Shown here one piece after another: positions 8,341 to 17,800 of a DNA stretch of 33,872 nucleotides (position 1 is its first letter; each line of letters starts with the position of its first letter). This DNA is from Symbiodinium natans (Eukaryota > Sar > Dinophyceae > Suessiales > Symbiodiniaceae): contig CAJNDS010002088.1 in the NCBI GenBank assembly GCA_905221605.1, positions 658,001 to 691,872 on the forward strand, read 5' to 3'. The notes under the pieces are model-generated. The model saw only the letters and a list, made by a program, of their open reading frames with translations. It was not told the DNA's origin and searched no databases. The position numbers and the translations under genes are program-made.

Positions 8341-8352
8341 CCTTGTTGGCAG

Positions 8353-8415
8353 GTGCGTGCCTGCGTGGCAAAGCACTTCGCCAATCGGAGGCGTGGCTCC
8401 TCAAGCCACGGCTAA
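8353..8415 (+). CDS. candidate terminal exon, basic tail
   Basis: Good acceptor (ccttgttggcag|G) opens VRACVAKHFANRRRGSSSHG then TAA at 8413-8415. A second + frame (LDLLVGRCVPAWQSTSPIGG) is open over the same bases. AG|G context as at other exons. Confidence 0.35.
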   Translation: MRACVAKHFANRRRGSSSHG

Positions 8416-8448
8416 AGCCGGGCGGCATCAGCCCTCTGACATTATGAA

Positions 8449-8512
8449 GCCCTAAACCCTAAACCCTAAACCCTAAACCCTAAACCCTAAACCCTAAACC
8501 CTAAACCCTCTA
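8449..8512. repeat. CCCTAAA array
   Basis: About nine units. Confidence 0.95.
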
Positions 8513-8591
8513 AACGGTGAAACAAAGAAGTATGGCATGACAACGACCCAAGCGAGCCAAGGTTAAGTTCCTGACCAGGATATGTCTGCAG

Positions 8592-8697
8592 GGCAGGGTT
8601 AAAACCCTCAAAACTGAACCCTGAATCGGTTGATCAGGGAATTCAGCTAGTCGCGGGCTTCTTCCCAAACATGTTCGTGGCTATTCCTACTCCCTAA
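8592..8697 (+). CDS. candidate terminal exon
   Basis: Acceptor atgtctgcag|G; 34 codons, AGLKPSKLNPESVDQGIQLV then AGFFPNMFVAIPTP, TAA at 8695-8697 formed by the first CCCTAAA of the next array. Lies just upstream of the UPF0047 exons but does not resemble that family, so it belongs to another transcript or is chance. Confidence 0.4.
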
Positions 8698-8793
8698 ACC
8701 CCAAACCCTCTACCCTAAACCCTAGCCCTAAACCCGAAACACGAAACCCGAAACCCTCTACTAAATTAGTTATGAAACTTACGGAGACGCCAG

Positions 8794-8884
8794 GTCTCAT
8801 CAGCGGGATGGCGTGGTGCATCTTATCTCGCGGCACACCACAACGGCCATCACCATCAACGAGGACGAAGCCCTCCTGCGCAAG
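8794..8884 (+). CDS. UPF0047 exon A
   Basis: Acceptor gacgccag|G; one base, then 30 codons SHQRDGVVHLISRHTTTAIT and INEDEALLRK. The GVVHLISRHTTTAITINE core is the diagnostic strand-turn of UPF0047; its His lies in the conserved polar pocket of the family. The frame stays open to 8898, where GG|GTTTAGGG of the next array would be a GT donor, but ending at AAG|GACCCA (GA donor) gives the family-like join LLRK-DIAKFL in phase 0. Confidence 0.82.
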
Positions 8885-11800
8885 GACCCAGCTATGGGGT
8901 TTAGGGTTTAGGGTTTAGGGTTTAGGGTTTAGGGTTTGGGGTTTGGGGTTTAGGGTTTAGGGTTTAGGGTTTAGGGTTTGAGAAGATAAGGGACCCCAAA
9001 TGTTGACCCCAAATAGTAGGATTCCCTTACGGTAAGGACCGAAAAATGAGGTACCCCTACTTAGTATCCGAAACCCCCATAAAGGTAGGGATACCAGTAC
9101 CTTCAATCATATATAGGGTTTGGGATTAAGTACCCGCCTTAAATATAGGGGTCAGAAGTAGTTATAGTTGCCGCACGCATGACCCTACTTTTGGCCCATG
9201 AACCTTCATGTAAAAGCTCCAAAAGCTTCTTCTGACAGAAGGGAGCCTGTTCATGAGTAGGTGTGCTAGGTGGGTTTTGACGCAAATCTCACTTTGCCAG
9301 CTACCCAGGTGTTCTTAGACCCTTTTGCGTGGTCCCGAATAGAACCCGCCGGCGAACTTTGAAACAGCACATGCTACCCATCATGGGCCGTCGTCTCCAG
9401 CTCGAGGCTCAGGGTTCAGTGTGTGAAGCTTACCTAAACTCTAAACCCTAAACCCTATAAGCCTATAAGCCCTACTTGAAGGTTCATGGTACTTACTAAC
9501 CAATTATAACTGTACTTATAAGCCTACTTATAATTGGGATAACCCCTATAAGGCCCTTTAGAGGTATTATAAGTAGGGCTATAAGTACAGTTATAATTGG
9601 TTAGTAAGTACCATGAACCTCCAAGTAAGCCCTGATTTCTTGGGGTTGCCTTCAATCCTCAGCCTTGAGCGCCCAATGGAACCTCGAAGACAACGATTCC
9701 AGGGCAGATTCAGGATCCGTGGGGGGAGCAGGGCAAGGGTTTAGGGTTTAGGGTTCAGGGTTCAGGGTTCAGGGTTTAGGGTTTAGGGTTTAGGGTTTAG
9801 GGTTTAGGAACTTTGCTACAGGACATCGCAAAGTTCCTGAGGCGGATGGCCCCGCCGGAGGCGGTCTTTCGGCTATTTTCGGGGTAAGGCTGCCATGAGG
9901 AGGCACGTAGGGCTTCGGGTTTAGGGTTTAGGGTTCAGGGTGCGCAGGACTCCGGTTACCGGTTACCCCTTAAGTAAGGAATGTACCTGAAGATACAATA
10001 GGGTTCCTTAGATGGTTTCAGGAGTATTCCTTAACAAATGACTTTGGAGTCTCTGTACAGTGTTCAGGGTTTAAGGGTTTAGGGTTTGGGGTTGAGGGTT
10101 TAGGGATTTTTTTCAGTACTTGGAGGTTCATGGGTATTTCTAAGAGCTACCATACTTATAACCCTACTTAAAAACTAACCAAAAGAACCTCCAAGTGGGC
10201 TGCACGGCAGAGGATTCCAGGCTCATGCATAGCTTGTCGGTGGATAGTTTCACCACCCTGCCCCCCCCTCCCCCCCCCCACCCCACCCCCGTATGCAAAA
10301 GTGCAGTGTCCAATGCACCGAGTACCACTTTCATACTCCTTTTTTCCCTAAACCCAAAACCCTAAACCCTCAACCCTCCAAAGCCCTAACCCTAAACCCC
10401 AAATCCTCAACCCTAAACAACGGCCTTGGACCTCCCGAAGCTGTCCTCATAGAGTTGAGGGTCTAGGTTTAGGCCTAGGCCCCCCTCAGGATTTGGAGAT
10501 GCTGTTTGCAGAGCGTCACTTGTGTTTGGGGTTTAGGGTTAAGGGCTTCGGGCGGTTATATAATACCCCAAATAAGGGACTCCAAGTAGAGGGGTGGGTG
10601 GGGCCCTAAACCCCGTTTCGGGGAAGAGACTCCGTGTGATTCATGTCTGCGGTGGTAAGGAGTACGAGCACAATCAGCTGGACCTTCGTCCGGCGTCCGA
10701 CAAGGACTGCTCAGACTGCATGTTTGTCCAGAGAGCTCGATACCCCTCTTGAATCAAGATTTCGGGTGTAGTGCCATGCTTCATGAAACGGAGACCCGTG
10801 CAGCCTGTGCAGCCTATATAGTTGAACCCGAAACCCTAAACCCTAAACCCTGAAAGCTTCAATTCTTTGCTTGCGGGTGCGCTTCTAATCACAGCCACCC
10901 TCGCTAGTGTAGCCCGGGCGTGCGCGTGCAGGGAGCCCATACCCCTTAACGATGACATACTTACGGACTGGGAAGGTAACCTTTAACCTTTTTTTGGTTC
11001 TGTAGCATCCTATCACAAGTAAGAGGTTAACCATTTTTTGGCTATAGGGCATTCAGCCCCCAAGCATGTGGTCACTTCTCTGGATTAGGGTCCCTTTTGG
11101 GTTTGGTATTCTAAGTCGTCCCCAACTTTGTTTAGGGTGCCAAAGAACTCACCAAATCAGGAAATCCTGACCGTTCTTCTTGCGACTTTGTTGATGAATC
11201 GGGGTTCGCGCACACAAAACACGAAGCAGTATTCCTTCATACACCATGCCGGAGGATTTGTTATAGCACCAACGTAGTACTATTCGCTTAAGAACCCCCT
11301 CCAACAAATATCATAGAATGACAATCCTTATACTGCCCCTATAAGGAAGAACGTCTTTCATGTTTCGTGTGGTTCTTAAGCAAATACTGGATTATGTTTG
11401 TGTCCACTCCCCGTGTGACTGCATGTCAGCGCATGCGTGGAGCTGCAATTGTCTCGGGCTGCTCTTCCCAGACCTTCCGGAAGGCTTGGTTAAGAAGTAG
11501 TTGTACTTTAAAACCGGAATAAAAGAAGGCTTGGTTAAGAAGTAGTTGTACTTTAAAACCGGAATAAGAGAAGGCTTGGTTAAGAAGTAGTTGTACTTTA
11601 AAACCGGAATAAGAGAACCCTCATGCGATTTCGGGATTACCCGGAGCCAACCGATGTTAGAAGACCCGGGCTGCTTGTTGCTGTGAGGGAAGCGTCATTC
11701 GAAGATGTGAGGGGTTTTTTTCCTCTCAAGCTGGCCATCGGTGGCAGCTCTTCTCTCCGATAATACCTGATCTCGCGAAACATGGCGTTTGTGGATGAGC

Positions 11801-14800
11801 TTGTGACTGGTGTGGAACCTTCCTTGGCCACCCTCTACCACTTGTTCCCGACGTATCCATCCCTTGGGCTGGGGCAGCCACGGGTCCAGCCGTGGGGAGT
11901 CACACCCTACCACCTGCTCCAGTCAAGTCTCGATTCGCTGTTGTATGGCAGCCTGACTTTGCCAGAGTCTGAGTCGGAGGATGCGTCAGAGGACTATGGG
12001 AGCTCCGGCGGAGATGTGGGTCGCTTGGATTTGAGTGGCAGGCCTTCGTCAAATCTGACTATTATGGCTCCTCCCGGGCTGAGCCGGGACATCGGTGAGG
12101 TTGCAAAGGTTTACCCAGTGGGCCAGCTTGCTTCACTCGGTCTACCCTTCCTGCCTTCTCCAAAGCGGTTTCGCCAACAAGAAGATTATCCCCCCCCCCC
12201 CCCCCCCGCCCCCATTCCTCCGAGCACCAAGCAAAACAGCAACTTCCAGAACTTCGGCTTTGCCGTCATCTTCTACGGCTACGACCTGGAGAAGCACGCC
12301 GCCTTCGAGCTTGTCCCTCGCTTAATCGGCCGCAGTGCGCTCAACATCAAGAAAATCTACAGAACTGGGGCCGGCGCACGAATTTGCGGTCGCGGGAGTG
12401 GCTGGAAGGATGTCAAGTCACCCCGTGGCAACCGCGAAAGCGATGAGCCTCTCCAGTTGGCTGTTTCGTGCCGTTCCAGGGAGATAAGGGAAGCGGCGTC
12501 CCTTGGGTTGATTGGGTATACGTTAAAGTTCTGTGGGCCTTACACAACCCGAAGAAACTTTGTTTTGCACAGGGCCCCCCACTCCACCCAGGTTCAAGGA
12601 GACGATGGTGCAGGTGAAAGGCATCGCTCAGCACTTCCGCGCATTCTGCCGCCAACAAAAGCTGGACTTGGTGGAGCTGTACGTGGTGCAGTAGAGGCTG
12701 GGGGAGGGACCTTAATCACGCAATTTACAACCCTAGATACAATGACCCGTCGAACTTCATTTTCGGGTTGCCCAAATCCACCCGTCGAAAATTCGGGCTT
12801 ATAGGGTCATGTCCAACCCAGGAGTTGTCTCTATGGGAGGATGTGCGCGTGCCTTAGCCCTATATGTTTTACCGTGGTGTTATGAAGCTGTCATAAGAAG
12901 GCAGTAGCTACAAAGCATGTTTTTTGAGATCGCGGTGATACATGTTGAAAGAATGTGCATGTATACATGATATGTGCATATCTTTTCTTTGAACCGACAA
13001 CGCCTAGGTCAGATTTGGGTGAAGCTGCCCTTATTACGACAATTGCGAGAATGACGCAATCGCGCGCTGACGTTCTGACAGCGACTGAACGGGGAGTCGG
13101 ACTAGGTACAGGCAGTCACTCCCTGTTGGACCCAGCAGCCGCGGCCGTCTCTATCTGTTCATGCTACTTCGACAGCATGTAGTTAGTACCAGCGTTGGAA
13201 CTATCAGAAGCCACAAGGTGTTTGTGCAAGTCGCTGGCCAACATTTTTCGCCGCGGCTGCTCTACCATCAATTAGGACTGCATGCAACGATCAGGTACCT
13301 TTTAGCAGGGGTGCAGGGCAAGCGAAGCACCGATGGACCCCCCAGAGCTTGGCAGAACCCCTAAACACTGAAACGCGCGGGGGTTTCCAGAAAATAGGGG
13401 AGCCTTGGTTTGTAAAGGAATCCTACTATTTATGTGGGGGTTTCCGAAAATAGGGGAGCCTTTGTTTGTAAAGGAATCCTACCATTTGGGCATATTTAGG
13501 GTCTCATATTTTCGTACCCCCCCGTATTGCCCGAACGCGCACAGAACCCCCATGCCTCTGATCCTTCGGTGCGATGTGCCGGACCCTAAACCCTAAACCC
13601 TAAACCCTAAACCCTAAACCCTAAACCCTAAACCCCAAACCCCAAACCCCAAACCCCAAACCCCAAAACCTAAGCCGTGCCGGACTGCCTGCACTCATAG
13701 AACTAAGTCGCGCCTGATCAAGGGCTCGATGCCACAGCCGTAGAGGCTGCGAGTTGCCGTGTGTTTCAGCTGCTAGGGTTTAGGGTTTAGGGTTTAGGGT
13801 TTAGGGTTTAGGGTTTAGGGTTTAGGGTTTAGGGTTTAGGGTTTGGGGTTTGGGGTTTGGGGTTTGGGGTTTGGGGTTTGGGGTTTGGGGCTTAGGGTTG
13901 AGGGTTCAGGGTTTTGAGCTCTGACATCTCTCTGGCATCTTGCTCGATGTAACATGCGGGGGTCTTTAGGAAGATGTTGCCAAATTTAATGCACGTCATC
14001 CAATTCCATCTCATTCGGCCAAGTGGTTCTCCACGGCATGAATGGATGCAACGCAGCAGCAAAGCAGCAGCATGAGGTCAAAACCACGAAAGAAGACACC
14101 CTCTGGGTTTTGAAGTACTATACTTCAATAGTGTTTTTGGTTCTGGGTTCCTGTTATATCTACTTATACCTAAAAGTATATACTTTTTTCCAGGAGCTAC
14201 TCCAAAGTAGGGCCCTGAGAACCAGTAAGCAGGACCGTGCCGCCATTGACCGCAACTGGATGTCTCAGGCCCGTCATTGGGATTGCTGGGGCTTCATGGG
14301 TTTAGGATTCTTGGGTTTGGGATTCTTGGGTTCAGGGTTTAGGGTTTAGGCTTTAGGGTTTAGGGTCTACGGGTTTGGGTTTTGGAGGCTTCCAGTTTGG
14401 GGTATGCCTCCGCATACCCCAAGAAGAAGAAGAAGAAGCTGGTCACGCCATGTAGCTCGGAAACCGCCGCCCCCCCCCCCCCCCCCCCCCGCAATGCAAC
14501 AGCACCTGTCGATACTATGAGTATCTGTACGTCAGTACCCGTAACAACCGGGGGGAAGTCCCAGACCATGTGGAGGTTTACGAAAATAAGGGTCCCGAAT
14601 ATAGACCCCAAGTAGTAGGATTCCCTAAACCCCAAACCCTAAACCCTAGACCCTAAACCAGGGACCCCAAAAAGGTGCCCCTAATATCGGAAACCCCCCG
14701 TGAAGCAAGCTAAGTTGTAAGCTTTGCAACCGGGACCGAGGAGGCAGCGATCCCTAAACCCTAAACCCCAAACACCAAACACCAAACACCAAACCCCAAA

Positions 14801-17800
14801 CCCTAAACCCTAAGCCCTAAACCCTAAACCCTATAAACCCAGACAGGCCTACAGAGACCACAGCGTTTTCCCGCCCTAAGCCCCAAACCCTACAGTCTAA
14901 CCAAGGCCCTCAGCCCTCAAATTCGCTTTGACAGCCCTAAAGTCCCACAAAGCCCCTAAAAGCCTAAAACCGCCCCTTCAAAACTCCCCCAGGCCCTAAG
15001 AATAGCCCTAACAGCCTTAGACTCCCTAAAAGCCCCAAAAAGCCTCAAACCACCCCCTAAACCCTAAATCCTAAACCCTAAACCCTAAACCCAAAACCCT
15101 AAACCCGAAACCCTAAACCCTAAACCCGAACCTCGACGACTCCAAAACACCAACCCCATCCTGGGTTCAAAGAGCCCCGAATCTCCCGCAGCCTCAGGGC
15201 AAGAGCCCTCAACGTTTAGGGTTTTAGGGTTTGGGGTTTAGGGTTTAGGGTTTGGGGTATAGGGTTTAGGGTTTGGGGTTTGGGGTTTAGGGTTTAGGGT
15301 TTGGGGTATAGGGTTTAGGGTTTAGGTCCTTCGGTATTTCGGGCTTTGTGTTAGGGGTTGAACCTTAGCTGTCGAGGTTGAGAGGCTTCGGGTTTACTAT
15401 AGGGTTTAGATTAGATTTAGGGTTTGCAGTTTAGGGTTTAGGGTTTAGATTTAGGGTTTACGGTTTAGGGTTTAGGTTGAGGGTTTAGAATATTGCCTGA
15501 AACAGTTTACTAAACTGTAATGGGATCCTTCGTTTAAGGTATATTCAAGAAGCTACCCGTCCCGAAACCGACCCCCAAACCCTAAACCCTAAACCCGAAA
15601 CCCCAAACCCTAAACCCTATACCCCAAACCCTAAACCCTAAACCCCAAACCCCATACCCCAAACCCTAAACCCTAAACCCTAAACCCTATACCCCAAACC
15701 CTAAACCCTAAACCCTAAACCCACCCTAAACCCTAAACCCGAACTAAATCCCGCAGCCGCAGGGCAAGGGCACCTTGGAGGAGTTCATGGCGCAGGACCT
15801 CTGAGGGTTTGGGGCCTTTCGGGGTTTCAGGCTTACTGGTTTAGGGGTTTAGGGTTTAAGGCTTTAAGGGTTTAGGGGTTTAGGGGTTTAGGGTTTAGGG
15901 TTTAGGGTTTAGGGTTTAGGGTTTCGTGGAAGGCTTCAGGTGTTGGGGTTCTCGACGATTAGGCATGTAGGGGTTTTGAAGTTTAGGAGGCTCGTTCCAT
16001 ATTTTCTAGTGTTGCTCCTTATGGCCCCCATAAAATTTTTGCGAAAACAACACCCTAAGCCTGATTCTGAATGTTAAGGTCCTCTACTAGGATGCCCAGT
16101 AGTACCCTTATTCCCTTTTTGGGGGGTTTAGGTTCCCTTATAAACCCCTTTAAGCAAAAACGGGCACCCTTTTTAAGCCTAGGTTACTGGGCAGCCTAGT
16201 CTATGATATTCTCTCAAGAGGTATTCAGAGTCCCTAGGTCGCTGGGGAAGAATTGAGTACAGGCAGTACGTACCGGGCATCAGACCGGGCGCTCTAGAAA
16301 CACCACTCTGGATGCATGTCAGGGTTTAGGGTTTAGGGTTTAGGGTTTAGGGTTTAGGGTTTAGGGTTTAGGGTTTAGGGTTTAGGGTTTAGGGTTTAGG
16401 GTTTAGGTCTAAGGGTAGTTACATGGGTCCTTAATATGGTCCCTTACCTCCCTGAAAAGGGTTTTGACGTATGGGCTCCTGGGGGTAGTATAGGGTATGT
16501 ACGGGGCCCCCTTTTAAGGGACCATGTAGCTACCCTAAGATGAGGGTTGACAGTTTGGGAATCAATTGCACCTGTCAGGAGCCCAAGAACGCTCACTCGC
16601 ACCTGCTGGCCATCACCATTGGCCAGTCCGAAACGATCCCGGTTACAGGCTTCAACGATCGGCTGCTCTAAAACATATCAGCTCTGCACCCCAAAGCAAA
16701 AACTGACACCCTAAACCCTAAACCCTAAACCCTAAACCTCATTGGGGCAGGCTTGCGGTTGGCTTGCGGCTAGGACTCCCCATTCTCGCTTTCCTTCATG
16801 TAGCTTAGGGTTTAGGGTTTAAGGATTAAGGGATCAGGGTCTAGGGTTTAGGGTTTAGGGTTTAGGATGTAGGGAGTCCCCTTTTTGCACACATGAGACC
16901 AGACTTTTTTGTAGGATTTAGGGCTGAGGGGACCCAAAACCGGCAATCTTGGATCGCCGTGAGGGCCCCCCAATACCCCTGAATTGGGATAGGGTTTAGG
17001 GTTTAGGGTTTAGGGTTTAGGGTTTAGGGTTCAGGGATGTAATCTAACAGTCCTTAATAGTAATTATCATAGGCTGTTACTATAATCCCTAATTAGGAAG
17101 GACCGTTAGTATAAAGGGGAACATCCCAACCTTATTATGAAGTAGGTTTTATGTTATGGGTGAGTGTCTAAACCCCAAACCCTAAACCCTAAACCGTAAA
17201 CCCTACATCAAATGAAGAAGGTATCAGAACCCCTATGCCCGAAACCCCAAACACCAGAAACTCGTTGGGGATCCCGCCTGTGAGCCTTAGGGTTTAGGGT
17301 TTGGGGTTTGGGGTTTGGGGTTTAGGGTTTAGGGTTTAGGGTGTAGGGTGTAGGGTTTAGGGCGACCTTGAGGTAGATTCCTGAACAGCCGCGAGACCCA
17401 AGGAACCCTTACAAGCCCTACTGAACCTCTATAGTTGAAGGTACATTGTGCCACTTTAAGACCCGAAATCCTAAACTGCAATCCCCAAATCCTCAACCCT
17501 AAACCCCAAATCCAAAACCCTAAACCCCAAACCCCAAACCCCAAAGCCAAAACCCTTAAACCCTAAACCCCAAATCCTCAACCCCAAACCCCAAGTCCTG
17601 CACCCTAAACCCCAAATCCTCAACCCCCAAACCCCAAATCCTACACCCTAAGACCCTTGAGCTCCGCGGGGGCCTTGGAGCTCGACCGCGCAGGCGGCGA
17701 GCTTGTGTTGGGACAGTGGCAGCTCCTCTGCTGCACATGTTGGTCTTTGATAAGGGTTTAGGGGGCTTAGGGTGAGGCTTTGGGGTTTGGGGTTTAGGGT

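Noticed and set aside
12413-12658. Minus and alternative + ORFs overlapping the KH gene
   Set aside because: The KH frame has clear family signatures; the others are shadows.
17329-17738. Two minus ORFs with WGLGF-type repeats upstream of exon E
   Set aside because: Translation of CCCCAAA-type array; the + strand exon E explains the unique part.
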